This document shows positions 27,363 to 35,163 of a stretch of DNA of 64,000 nt, piece after piece (positions within the stretch are counted from its first letter, which is position 1; each line of letters starts with the position of its first letter). Source of the stretch: Anaerococcus rubeinfantis (GTDB lineage: Bacteria; Bacillota; Clostridia; Tissierellales; Peptoniphilaceae); assembly GCF_001487145.1 (NCBI RefSeq), contig NZ_LN913016.1, positions 1,636,354 through 1,700,353 of the forward strand, read 5' to 3'. The position numbers and the translations under genes are program-made. The notes under the pieces are model-generated. The model was not told where the DNA came from. It saw nothing but the letters and a program-made list of their open reading frames with translations, and searched no databases.

Positions 27363-28088
27363 TTATTTTTCTAACAAAGACGCCGCATCCTCATCAATTA
27401 TCATTATTACATTATCTTTATCTCTTAGGTAACTTGCTGGACAAGCAGTAGAAATTGGTCCATTCAAAACATTTTTTACCGCTTCCGCTTTCTTGCTTCC
27501 AGAAACCATAAGTAGAACTTTATCCGCCTCTAATATTTCCTCAAATCCCATAGTTACCATTTGATTTGGAGCATCAGATATATCTATATTATATTCATTT
27601 GCTGTACTTTCTATAGTTGATTTATCGTGATCTGCCAAAAATATTGTTGAGTCAAAAGGTGTACCTGGCTCGTTTGCTCCAATATGTCCATTAACTCCCA
27701 AACCTAAAACTTGAACATCTCTTTTTGTATTATCAAGTACATTTTTATATCTTTCAATTTCCTTTTCAATGTTTTCTTCATCTCCATGAATATGATCCCA
27801 AGAAAGAGGTTTTTTTGATACCAAATCAAATAAATTCTCATTCATATATCTATATACGGTATATGGAGCATTTTTTTCGCCAATATATTCATCTAAATTT
27901 AAAAATTTAACTTTTTCTATATTTAAATCGTTATTAAAAGCATTAGCAAGTTTTTTGAATAGGCCTCTTGGAGTTCCACCAGTAGTCATTGATATTACCG
28001 GATTTTCTTTCTCTTTAATTACATTTTTTATAATTTTAAATGTTTTTTCACTCATTTCTTCGTAATTTTTTACAATAATCAATTCCAT
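27363..28088 (-). CDS. Divergent NagB-type amino-sugar-phosphate deaminase/isomerase
   Basis: The 241 residues keep the catalytic aspartate in FLNLDEYIGE and the histidine loop GLGVNGHIGANEPG. The phosphate loop reads SMTTGGTPRGLF instead of the LATGSSPIGLY seen in the NagB at 14060, and the C-terminal part differs. It therefore looks like a paralogue with a different substrate, perhaps galactosamine-6-phosphate or a substituted glucosamine-6-phosphate. GGAGAG precedes the ATG. It starts two bases after the EIICB stop, so it is tightly coupled to sugar uptake. Confidence 0.86.
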   Translation of the reverse strand: MELIIVKNYEEMSEKTFKIIKNVIKEKENPVISMTTGGTPRGLFKKLANAFNNDLNIEKVKFLNLDEYIGEKNAPYTVYRYMNENLFDLVSKKPLSWDHIHGDEENIEKEIERYKNVLDNTKRDVQVLGLGVNGHIGANEPGTPFDSTIFLADHDKSTIESTANEYNIDISDAPNQMVTMGFEEILEADKVLLMVSGSKKAEAVKNVLNGPISTACPASYLRDKDNVIMIIDEDAASLLEK

Positions 28089-28089
28089 A

Positions 28090-29691
28090 TTAACTCTCCT
28101 TAACTGCTTTTTTCAATTCACGAGCCATCTTTTCAACCTTGGTACCATATACAATTTGAATATTTTCACTATCAATTTTTATAATACCCATAGCTCCAGT
28201 TTCGTTTTTAAGAATCTTATCATCTACAAGACTTGTATCCTTTAAAACTAATCTTAATCTTGATATACAATTGTCGATGGATTTAATATTATCTTTTCCG
28301 CCTACAGCTTTTAATATTTTTTGACCAATGCCATCATAATTTACGCTAGCATTTTTATTTTCATTTTCATCTATGTCAACTTCTTCAACATAATCTCTAC
28401 CAGGAGTTTTTAAATTATATTTTAATATTACTTTTTTGAAAACATAGTAATAAGTTATAAAATATATTATTCCAACTGGTACTATTAAAAACCATCTTGT
28501 ATATGTTCCTTGGAAAATTCCAAAAATTGCTAAATCTATAAATCCGCCACCTGCATTTCCAACTGCAACTTTCATCAAGGACATCAAGAAGAAAGATAAG
28601 CCTGCCATAAAGGCATGGAAAAGCCATAAAAGTGGTGATATAAAAATAAAGGCAAATTCTATTGGCTCAGTTATTCCTGTAAAAAATGAAGTCAAGGCTG
28701 CTGCTGACAATAAAGCTTTTACCTTATTTCTATTTTCTAAAAATGATGTTTTGTACATAGCTAAACAAGCTCCAGGTAAACCAAAAATCATAAACGGATG
28801 AGTTCCTTGAGTTAAAAATCTTGTAGCATGTCTTAAAACATTTATATCTCTATTAGGATCAGCCAATGCAGCTTGGAAAATTGTTAAGGCTCCTGTATAA
28901 GTTTTTCCACCAATTTCTGCAACCCCACCAATAGGAGTAAATCTTATTAGCTGATTTAATATGTGGTGTAAGCCTGTTGGTATTAATAATCTTTCTGAAA
29001 AACCATAAATAAATGGACCGAAAATTCCAGCATTTGAAATTAATCTTCCTATTGCATTAATTAATTCTGAAAAATATGGCCAAATAAAATACATTGCAAT
29101 TGCCAAGAAAGGAACAGTAATTATTGTCATAATAGGTACAAATCTATTTCCAGCAAAAAAACTAAAAGCTATAGGCAATTCTTGAGTGTGAAATTTATTA
29201 TGAATAAGTGCGGTCCACAAACCAACTAAAATTCCACCAAATATTCCCATCCTATAGGTAAATATTCCAAACAAAACTTCATATTTGTTAGCCTGTTCAA
29301 ATGCTTTTACCTTGCTCAAACCTTCTTTTAAAAGATTTTCTACACTCATATTTTCAGCATTAATACCCTTTGTTGTCAAAATATGATTAAGAGTTATGTG
29401 AAAAATAAAAAATGCAATAACAACAGCAAAAGCAGAATATTCTTTGTCTTCTTCTGCAAGTCCTATAGCTACTGAAACAGCAAATAATATAGGTAGAAGT
29501 GAAAACATCATTCCAACTATGCTATTTACTCCTGTAACTATTGATGCAATAAATCCACCATTTTGTATGCTTTCTCCGAAAATAGACGGATTTTGCAAAA
29601 TAGAAACAATACCTAATAATAAACCTGATGCAACAATTATTGATAAGGGTCCCATCAAAGTTTTCCCGAACTTTTGTATACTTGTTCTCAT
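28090..29691 (-). CDS. PTS EIICB sugar transporter (glucose/GlcNAc superfamily)
   Basis: The 533-residue protein imports and phosphorylates a sugar. The N-terminal EIIC domain (about 1-430) has ten or so membrane segments, the HHILNQLIRFTPIGG loop and the TGITEPIEFAFIFISPLLW substrate motif. The C-terminal EIIB domain carries the phospho-cysteine in DNCISRLRLVL. No EIIA domain is attached or encoded nearby, so a general EIIA must supply phosphate. AAGGAG precedes the ATG. The downstream deaminase and amidase suggest an amino-sugar-type substrate. Confidence 0.92.
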   Translation of the reverse strand: MRTSIQKFGKTLMGPLSIIVASGLLLGIVSILQNPSIFGESIQNGGFIASIVTGVNSIVGMMFSLLPILFAVSVAIGLAEEDKEYSAFAVVIAFFIFHITLNHILTTKGINAENMSVENLLKEGLSKVKAFEQANKYEVLFGIFTYRMGIFGGILVGLWTALIHNKFHTQELPIAFSFFAGNRFVPIMTIITVPFLAIAMYFIWPYFSELINAIGRLISNAGIFGPFIYGFSERLLIPTGLHHILNQLIRFTPIGGVAEIGGKTYTGALTIFQAALADPNRDINVLRHATRFLTQGTHPFMIFGLPGACLAMYKTSFLENRNKVKALLSAAALTSFFTGITEPIEFAFIFISPLLWLFHAFMAGLSFFLMSLMKVAVGNAGGGFIDLAIFGIFQGTYTRWFLIVPVGIIYFITYYYVFKKVILKYNLKTPGRDYVEEVDIDENENKNASVNYDGIGQKILKAVGGKDNIKSIDNCISRLRLVLKDTSLVDDKILKNETGAMGIIKIDSENIQIVYGTKVEKMARELKKAVKES

Positions 29692-30032
29692 ATTTACATC
29701 TCCTTACATATATTTATTTAACTAAATCCTACCATAAAGAATTACGTTTGCCTATGTTTTATAATATATTTCACTTTAATACATTTTGATAAATTTATTT
29801 CATTTCTTGTAATTTTTTTCAACACAATTTAAAATCGATAAAAACCCATAGATTTAGATTCATTTTCAAATTTTTTATGTAAATTATAAATTTTGAATCA
29901 GAGTTAAAGCCGTCTTGTTATAAAATTAAATTATAGTTTTAAAAATTTTCATTAATAATTCTTTAAATTTCAAGTAGAAAAAAATTTTAATATGTGATAT
30001 AATACATATTAAGAAACACGAAAGGATTTATT
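29692..30032. other. Divergent control region between EIICB and gntR
   Basis: About 340 AT-rich bases without a gene. The right end holds the gntR promoter with a palindrome over its -10. On the left strand only weak -10 candidates for the PTS operon are visible, for example TATTAT near 29760. I see no clear RpiR operator. Confidence 0.65.
29989..30010 (+). promoter_or_regulatory. gntR promoter -10 inside a perfect palindrome
   Basis: AATATGT and ACATATT flank GATATAAT. The extended -10 (TGaTATAAT, box 29998-30003) is inside the dyad. This is where an autorepressing GntR dimer would block RNA polymerase. Confidence 0.6.
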
Positions 30033-30719
30033 ATGGATTTTACACCTTCTCCTATTAAAAGAAAATTTATAAAAGATGAAGCTTATGATTTAATTTCTAC
30101 AAAAATTATTTCAGGTGAACTTAAACCAAAAACTAGAATTAGAATAAACGAAATGTCTGAGGCCTTGGGGATTTCTCGTACTCCTGTTAGGGAGGCGATT
30201 TTAAGGCTTGAAGATGAGGGGCTTATTTTGTCTAAGGCTAATAGGTGGACTATGGTTGCTCCTATAAATGTTGAAGAAACTTTAAATATTTATCCGATTA
30301 TTTCTAGCCTAGAACAACTTGCTTTAAAACTTGGTTTTTCAAATCTTGATGATCAAGTAATTGAAGATCTTGAATATATTAATGGAAAAATCAAAAAAAT
30401 TCAAAGTAAAAAAAATCACATTAAAATTTTGGAACTTGACCAAGCTTTTCACAAGGAAATAATTAAGCTTTGTGATAATGGGGAGATTGAATCTATCCTT
30501 GATGCTCTTAAAAGAAAGGTTTCTAGGGTTGATATTTATTTTTTTGAAAATGACTGCCACAAGATGTCAAGTTTTGATGAACATGCTGAAATTATTAAAT
30601 CTTTGAAGGAAAGAGATTTGGATAAGGCTCTTCTTGCTATTGAAAAAAATTGGGCTACTACTATGTCAAGTCTTGAAGAAATTGATTTTGAAAGTGAAGA
30701 TATTGAAGATTTTTTCTAG
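30033..30719 (+). CDS. GntR family regulator, FCD (FadR) type
   Basis: The 228-residue protein has an N-terminal winged helix (AYDLISTKIISGELKPKTRIRINEMSEALGISRTPVREAILRLEDEGLI) and an all-helical FCD ligand domain with the histidine and aspartate metal ligands in LDQAFHKEI and DEHAEII. Such regulators respond to carboxylic acids and similar metabolites. GAAAGGA precedes the ATG. It lies upstream of an AbgT-type transporter on the same strand, which is its likely target in addition to itself. Confidence 0.92.
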   Translation: MDFTPSPIKRKFIKDEAYDLISTKIISGELKPKTRIRINEMSEALGISRTPVREAILRLEDEGLILSKANRWTMVAPINVEETLNIYPIISSLEQLALKLGFSNLDDQVIEDLEYINGKIKKIQSKKNHIKILELDQAFHKEIIKLCDNGEIESILDALKRKVSRVDIYFFENDCHKMSSFDEHAEIIKSLKERDLDKALLAIEKNWATTMSSLEEIDFESEDIEDFF

Positions 30720-30983
30720 ATTTTAATTTTTAATCTTTAAGGACTCTTGCAATTTTAAATTTATCAATATTTTAAAGATTTTAAATATTTTGTTTGGATA
30801 TTTACCATTCAATTTTAATTTTTGAAATTTTTGTTAAGTGATAGGTTTTGTAAGGGTCTTTTTTTGTTTTTTATTTGCAATCTTTCTTTTGTATTTTATT
30901 TTTTTAGATTAAAATTTGTAATTATTCTCTTTTTTTGATAAAATTGAAAGGCAATTTTTTATTTTTTTACTAAGGAGGTTTTT

Positions 30984-32534
30984 ATGGCTAAAAAAGATAA
31001 AAAGATGAGGGATGCCAATGATGTTGGTGGATTTTTGAAATCTGTCGAAAAAATTGGTAACAAGATGCCTCATCCTGCAATAATATTTTTATTTTTGAGT
31101 ATTTTTGTTGTAATTATTTCTCATTTTGCAGCCAAGGCTGGTCTTTCTGTTACTTATTTTGATGCAAAGGCTGGTGAAGAGGTTACGAAAAAAGCTATTT
31201 CTCTTCTAAATCTTGAAGGTTTAAGATATATTTTCAATTCTGCTACTGATAATTTCATGAATTTTGCTCCAATCGGTACTGTTTTGGTTGCCATGCTTGG
31301 AGTTGGAGTTGCTGAAAACAGCGGACTTTTTGATGCAACTTTGAAAAATTTGCTTTCTGATGTTTCTCCTACTCTTTTGACTGTTGCTGTAATTTTTGCA
31401 GGAATTATGTCAAATATTGCATCTGATGCCGGATATGTTGTTGTGGTTCCTTTGGGTGCTATGATTTTTGCGGCAGCAGGAAGAAATCCCTTGGCTGGAA
31501 TTGCGGCAGCTTTTGCTGGAGTTTCTGGAGGTTTTTCTGCAAATTTACTTTTGGGTACAACCGACCCACTTTTGACAAATATTACAAATGAAGCGTTGAG
31601 AGCCGTAGGAATGGATCTTAGAATTTCTGCAACTTGCAACTTTTACTTTCTTTTTGTTTCTACATTTTTGATAACTATAGTTGGAACTTTGGTTACAACA
31701 AGAATTGTTGAAAAAAACTTGGGTGAATACAAGGGATCTTATAAGGCTAATCACGAGCCTTTGACTGATCTTGAGAAAAAAGGTCTTAAAAATGCTCTTA
31801 TTTCTCTGATTATTTTTGTAATAATCATGGCTTTATTGATGTTTCCAAAAAATGCTCCCCTAAAAAGTCTTGATGAGAAGACAGGTCTTATCAATTTAGA
31901 TGAGTTTTTGGCTTACGGACTTATTCCTGCTATGATGCTTTTGTTTTTAATTCCTGGCCTTGTTTATGGTAAAACTGTTGGTGTAATAAAAACAAGCCAT
32001 GATTTAATTGATGCCATGAGTAAATCTATGGCGGGAATGGGTGGATTTTTGGTTTTAGCATTTTTTGCAGCTCAATTTGTTGAATATTTTTCAAAGTCAA
32101 ATCTCGCTTTAATTTTGGCAAAAAATGGTGCGGAATTTTTGAAATCAATTCACCTAAGTGGTCTTCCTTTATTGTTGATGTTTATTTTGCTTACTGCATT
32201 TTTAAATTTATTTATGGGATCTGCTTCTGCAAAATGGGCAATTATGGCTCCAATTTTTGTTCCAATGATGGCAGAGCTTGGACTTTCTCCTGCTCTTACT
32301 CAAGTTGCTTACAGAATTGGTGATTCTTCAACAAATATTATCACTCCTCTTATGTCTTATTTTGCAATGATTGTTGTTTTCATGCAAAAATATGACAAGG
32401 ACGCAGGCCTTGGAACTTTGACTTCAATGATGCTACCTTATTCATTTGCATTTTTGATTTCTTGGTCAGGACTTATGGTTATTTGGTATTTATTGGGACT
32501 TCCACTAGGACCAGGAGCTCCACTTTTAATCTAA
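30984..32534 (+). CDS. AbgT family transporter
   Basis: The 516-residue membrane protein has the AbgT opening (FLKSVEKIGNKMPHPAIIFLFLSIFVV), the conserved ASDAGYVVVVPLGAMIF and SANLLLGTTDPLLTNITNEA segments, and PLMSYFAMIVVFMQKY near the end. AbgT members import p-aminobenzoyl-glutamate or export sulfonamides using an ion gradient. AAGGAGG precedes the ATG. Downstream are a terminator and, further on, a folate riboswitch with folT. The shared folate-related theme is suggestive only, because they are separate transcripts. Confidence 0.93.
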   Translation: MAKKDKKMRDANDVGGFLKSVEKIGNKMPHPAIIFLFLSIFVVIISHFAAKAGLSVTYFDAKAGEEVTKKAISLLNLEGLRYIFNSATDNFMNFAPIGTVLVAMLGVGVAENSGLFDATLKNLLSDVSPTLLTVAVIFAGIMSNIASDAGYVVVVPLGAMIFAAAGRNPLAGIAAAFAGVSGGFSANLLLGTTDPLLTNITNEALRAVGMDLRISATCNFYFLFVSTFLITIVGTLVTTRIVEKNLGEYKGSYKANHEPLTDLEKKGLKNALISLIIFVIIMALLMFPKNAPLKSLDEKTGLINLDEFLAYGLIPAMMLLFLIPGLVYGKTVGVIKTSHDLIDAMSKSMAGMGGFLVLAFFAAQFVEYFSKSNLALILAKNGAEFLKSIHLSGLPLLLMFILLTAFLNLFMGSASAKWAIMAPIFVPMMAELGLSPALTQVAYRIGDSSTNIITPLMSYFAMIVVFMQKYDKDAGLGTLTSMMLPYSFAFLISWSGLMVIWYLLGLPLGPGAPLLI

Positions 32535-32571
32535 AGTTTAAGGATATATAATTTTATATTAAAATTCAATC

Positions 32572-32592
32572 AGACCCTCTGGGGTCTTTTTG
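32572..32592 (+). terminator. Intrinsic terminator after the AbgT gene
   Basis: AGACCC and GGGTCT form a compact stem followed by TTTTTG, about 40 bases after the stop codon. Confidence 0.82.
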
Positions 32593-32637
32593 TTTTAAAT
32601 TTTTGTAAAATGGCTATAAATAGGATAGGAGGCTTGT

Positions 32638-32898
32638 ATGAAAATTAATGGTGATAATATAGTTTCTATTTCCAAGGCTAATGAAAATTTTTCAAAAATT
32701 GCAAGACTTGCTGATAAAAAAGGTTCAGCTGTAATTTTAAAAAATAACAAAATATCTTATGTCCTTCTTCCTTACAAGGAAGTTGAAAAAGAGGAAATTT
32801 TTTCTGATGAAAACGTGGAAGAAATTGCCCAAAGGCTAATTGAAAAGATTAAGGACGAATACAATATCCAATTGAAACTTGATATTGAAAATAACTGA
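32638..32898 (+). CDS. Phd/YefM-like antitoxin without an obvious toxin
   Basis: The 86-residue protein matches the Phd/YefM layout: ISKANENFSKIARLADKKGSAVILKNNKISYVLLPYKEVE is the DNA-binding and dimerisation part, and an acidic helical C-terminus follows. GGAGG precedes the ATG. In known type II systems a RelE/YoeB or Doc toxin gene normally overlaps or follows within a few bases. Here the next gene, 58 bases downstream, is a sugar-acid permease, so this is an orphan antitoxin or has been recruited as a local repressor. Confidence 0.8.
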   Translation: MKINGDNIVSISKANENFSKIARLADKKGSAVILKNNKISYVLLPYKEVEKEEIFSDENVEEIAQRLIEKIKDEYNIQLKLDIENN

Positions 32899-32956
32899 AA
32901 AATTAGAATTTTCTTAAGTTTTTAGGAAAATTCTTTTTTTATAATAAGGAGTTTTT

Positions 32957-33883
32957 ATGTTAAAATTTATGAAAAAAATCCCGGGCGGACTTTTGTTGAT
33001 TCCTATGCTGATTTCCGCCTTATTTTATACTTTTGCACCAGATCTTTTAGATGTCGGGGCAGTTTCTGGGGCTTTTTTTACAAAAAAAGGAATAAATTAT
33101 ATTATTGGCCTAATTTGTTTTTTATCAGCAACTTCTCTTAATTTAAAAAATTCAAAAAATATTTTAAGTAAACAAGGGTCAATTATTTTGTTAAAATTTG
33201 CTCTTTCTCTTGTTTTAGGAATTTTATTTGTAAGATTTTTTGGCCTTGATGGAATTTTTGGAATTTCTGCTCTTGCCTTTATAACTGGCATTTCTTCTTT
33301 AAATCCTGCCCTATACCTTGCTTTTGCTCAAGATTATGGGGATGAGAACGATGTTGCTGCTTTTGGCCTTGCAGAAATTTTCTGTATGCCAGCTTTTCCA
33401 ATTTTAATTTTTTCAATTTCAAAAAGCTCAACAATTGATTGGACTCCCCTTATTTCAATCTTACTTCCTTTGATTTTAGGCTTAATAATTGGAAATCTCG
33501 ACCGAGAAATGGCTGAATTTTTTTATCCCGCCATTACAATTCTAACCCCTTTTATGGGCTGGTCTTTTGGGGCAGGAATAAATTTAATTAATGCTTTTCA
33601 GGCGAGTTTTCAGGGAATTCTTATAAGTATTTTATTTTATATATTAACTGTTCCAATTCTATTTTTCTATGAGAGAAAAATTTTAAAGGAAAACGGGATG
33701 ACAAGTTTGGGTATTTCTTCAATTGCCAGTCTTTCAATTTCTGTTCCAGAAATTTTGGAAACTACCGATCAAAGTATTTCAACAATATCCCAAACTGCTA
33801 CATCACAATTGGCTATGGCAGTTTTTCTTACAAGTATAGTCACTCCTATAATTGTAAAAAAATTTATTAAAAAAAATCAATAG
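32957..33883 (+). CDS. KdgT-like 2-keto-3-deoxygluconate permease
   Basis: The 308-residue polytopic protein starts LKFMKKIPGGLLLIPMLISALFYTFAP, the KdgT family signature, and contains FITGISSLNPALYLAFAQDYGDENDVAAFGLAE and SISVPEILETTDQSISTIS. It should take up sugar acids such as 2-keto-3-deoxygluconate with protons. AAGGAG precedes the ATG. No kinase or aldolase for that compound lies in the window, so the substrate is uncertain. It may be co-transcribed with the antitoxin-like gene upstream. Confidence 0.87.
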   Translation: MLKFMKKIPGGLLLIPMLISALFYTFAPDLLDVGAVSGAFFTKKGINYIIGLICFLSATSLNLKNSKNILSKQGSIILLKFALSLVLGILFVRFFGLDGIFGISALAFITGISSLNPALYLAFAQDYGDENDVAAFGLAEIFCMPAFPILIFSISKSSTIDWTPLISILLPLILGLIIGNLDREMAEFFYPAITILTPFMGWSFGAGINLINAFQASFQGILISILFYILTVPILFFYERKILKENGMTSLGISSIASLSISVPEILETTDQSISTISQTATSQLAMAVFLTSIVTPIIVKKFIKKNQ

Positions 33884-33940
33884 ACTAATATAATTTCTAT
33901 TTATAGGCAAAAATGTTATAATTATAGAGAAAAATAAATA

Positions 33941-34020
33941 GGTAGAGTAGGGCTAAGGCGTTAAGTGCTAGAAAATGGGATGTTGTTTCTAGACGAAAGA
34001 TTTTAGTCCGCATCCGCTAC
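33941..34020 (+). promoter_or_regulatory. Tetrahydrofolate (THF) riboswitch
   Basis: The sequence follows the THF aptamer: GGTAGAGTAG, then GGCGTTAAGTG, an ATGGGATG core, a CTAGA-gaaa style arm, and the closing GCATCCGCTAC. It lies 41 bases before folT. GGTAG at 33941 is complementary to CTACC at 34042, near the folT ribosome site AGGAGG, which offers a simple switch between aptamer and ribosome-site exposure. The control is probably translational, since no terminator is visible. Confidence 0.92.
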
Positions 34021-34061
34021 ATCATTTCCTATGATGGCAGACTACCAAATAGGAGGAAAAA

Positions 34062-34610
34062 ATGAAAAATTTAAAGAACAACAGAACTTTGATTTTGCTA
34101 TCATTTTTTATAGCACTATCAATTGTAGTTTCGAGATTTTTTTCTATAACTACAGTAAGTCGAAAAATCGGTCTAGGTTTTATAGTAACAGCAGCTATGT
34201 GCTCAATTTTCAACCCATCTCTTGCTGTTCTTGCATCAATAATAATTGATTTAGTTTCAAACCTAATTTTCCCAACAGCTGGAGGATTTTACTTGCCCTT
34301 TGTGACAACAAAAATCGCCTCAGCCCTAATTTATACTTTCTTTTTCTATAGAAAAGAAATAACAAGGAAAAACATAGTCTTATGTACGATTTCAAATTCA
34401 CTAGTCACAAGTTTATTTCTAAACACCCTATGGACTAGCCAACTAACTGGCAATCCATTTGCGGTTCAATTTGCAATGAGAATACCAACAATGGCAATAA
34501 ACTTTGTATTTCACACCATAGTTTTAATAATAATCTTGCCAAAACTTGCAAATATTTTAAGGGTAGAAATAAAAAAATTAGGAGCCCAACCAGAAAATGC
34601 TCCTTATTAG
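34062..34610 (+). CDS. folT: Folate ECF transporter S component
   Basis: The 182-residue, roughly six-helix protein binds folate for an energy-coupling-factor transporter. The signature NTLWTSQLTGNPFAVQFAMRIP near residue 127 is typical of FolT. No EcfA or EcfT genes are near, as expected for S components sharing one energising module. AGGAGGA precedes the ATG and a THF riboswitch lies directly upstream, which confirms the ligand class and implies repression when folate is plentiful. Confidence 0.95.
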   Translation: MKNLKNNRTLILLSFFIALSIVVSRFFSITTVSRKIGLGFIVTAAMCSIFNPSLAVLASIIIDLVSNLIFPTAGGFYLPFVTTKIASALIYTFFFYRKEITRKNIVLCTISNSLVTSLFLNTLWTSQLTGNPFAVQFAMRIPTMAINFVFHTIVLIIILPKLANILRVEIKKLGAQPENAPY

Positions 34611-34619
34611 GAGAAATTT

Positions 34620-34835
34620 ATGAAAATATTAAAAATAATAAGCTTAACTTTGGCAATTGTCTTCACATTTTTTGGATACAATATATATTTTAAGAAAAAA
34701 TATAAGCTAATAAATAATTTTGAAAATGATTATAAAAATGGATTAAAAGATGAAAAGTATGCAAAAAAAGTAGGATTAATAGAATTGATACTAGGAATTT
34801 TATTTTTTCTAATTTTTTTAAAAATTTCTTTATGA
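34620..34835 (+). CDS. Small two-helix membrane protein, DUF3784-like
   Basis: The 71-residue protein has membrane helices at about 5-24 and 51-70 with NNFENDYKNGLKDEKYAKKVGLIEL between, a pattern like the DUF3784 family of small firmicute membrane proteins of unknown function. It starts nine bases after folT behind GGAGAAA and is probably co-transcribed with it. Confidence 0.72.
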   Translation: MKILKIISLTLAIVFTFFGYNIYFKKKYKLINNFENDYKNGLKDEKYAKKVGLIELILGILFFLIFLKISL

Positions 34836-34893
34836 TAAAATATACTTGATGTTTTGCAAACATCTCTATACTTTGTGTAGGAAGGTGGTAAAA

Positions 34894-34995
34894 ATGCATC
34901 TTAGAGATATATTAGTTTCTATTATTCTTAGTTTAATAGCAAATTTTATCTATGATATTATTTGCAAAAACAATGGGAATAATGCAAAACATTAA
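34894..34995 (+). CDS. Candidate Fst/par-type type I toxin peptide
   Basis: A 33-residue peptide, MHLRDILVSIILSLIANFIYD followed by a polar tail ICKNNGNNAKH. A short charged N-terminus, one hydrophobic helix and a polar tail is the layout of Fst-type membrane toxins, though the usual proline is missing. GGAAGGTGG lies just upstream and a TATACT box at 34867-34872. A terminator follows directly. The start region (34893-34920) is repeated beyond that terminator, and a convergent promoter faces it, as in the pAD1 par locus. The identification rests on this architecture rather than on residue identity. Confidence 0.68.
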   Translation: MHLRDILVSIILSLIANFIYDIICKNNGNNAKH

Positions 34996-34996
34996 G

Positions 34997-35031
34997 AAAA
35001 AAAGACAGGAGCTGCAACTCCTGTCTTTTTT
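34997..35031. terminator. Bidirectional terminator shared by toxin mRNA and antisense RNA
   Basis: AAAAAAAGACAGGAG pairs with CTCCTGTCTTTTTT around CTGCAA. It works on both strands because A- and T-runs flank it. Confidence 0.93.
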
Positions 35032-35059
35032 AATGCATCTAATACATTAGTTTCTTTAC
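34999..35059 (-). ncRNA. Candidate antitoxin RNA (RNA II-like) of the par-type locus
   Basis: Read on the minus strand, TTGATT (35088-35093) and TATAAT (35066-35071) are 16 bases apart and would start a transcript near 35059. It would end at the shared terminator after about 60 bases, close to the size known for pAD1 RNA II. Its 5' part is complementary to AATGCATCT and ATTAGTTTCT at the toxin start codon. Confidence 0.62.
35032..35055 (+). repeat. Direct repeat of the toxin start region
   Basis: AATGCATCT and ATTAGTTTCT occur here and at 34893-34920, with nine bases between them at the toxin and five here. Pairing through such repeats at opposite sides of a shared terminator is the par control mechanism. 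Confidence 0.8.
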
Positions 35060-35111
35060 ACTTTCATTATACAAGCTAAAAAATTAAAATCAATATACTT
35101 AAAAAATAAAC

Positions 35112-35137
35112 AAAAAGCAGGAACAAATCCTGCCTTT
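35112..35137 (-). terminator. Terminator of the PepSY lipoprotein gene
   Basis: GCAGGA and TCCTGC form the stem with flanking AAA and TTT, followed by TTTTTG on the minus strand, 27 bases after the stop. Confidence 0.82.
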
Positions 35138-35163
35138 AATTTAAAATTATAAGGATTTAAATC

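Noticed and set aside
34690-34899. Minus-strand frame opposite the DUF3784-like gene as an antisense protein
   Set aside because: It has no ribosome site, and the plus-strand gene has the better start and a known family pattern.
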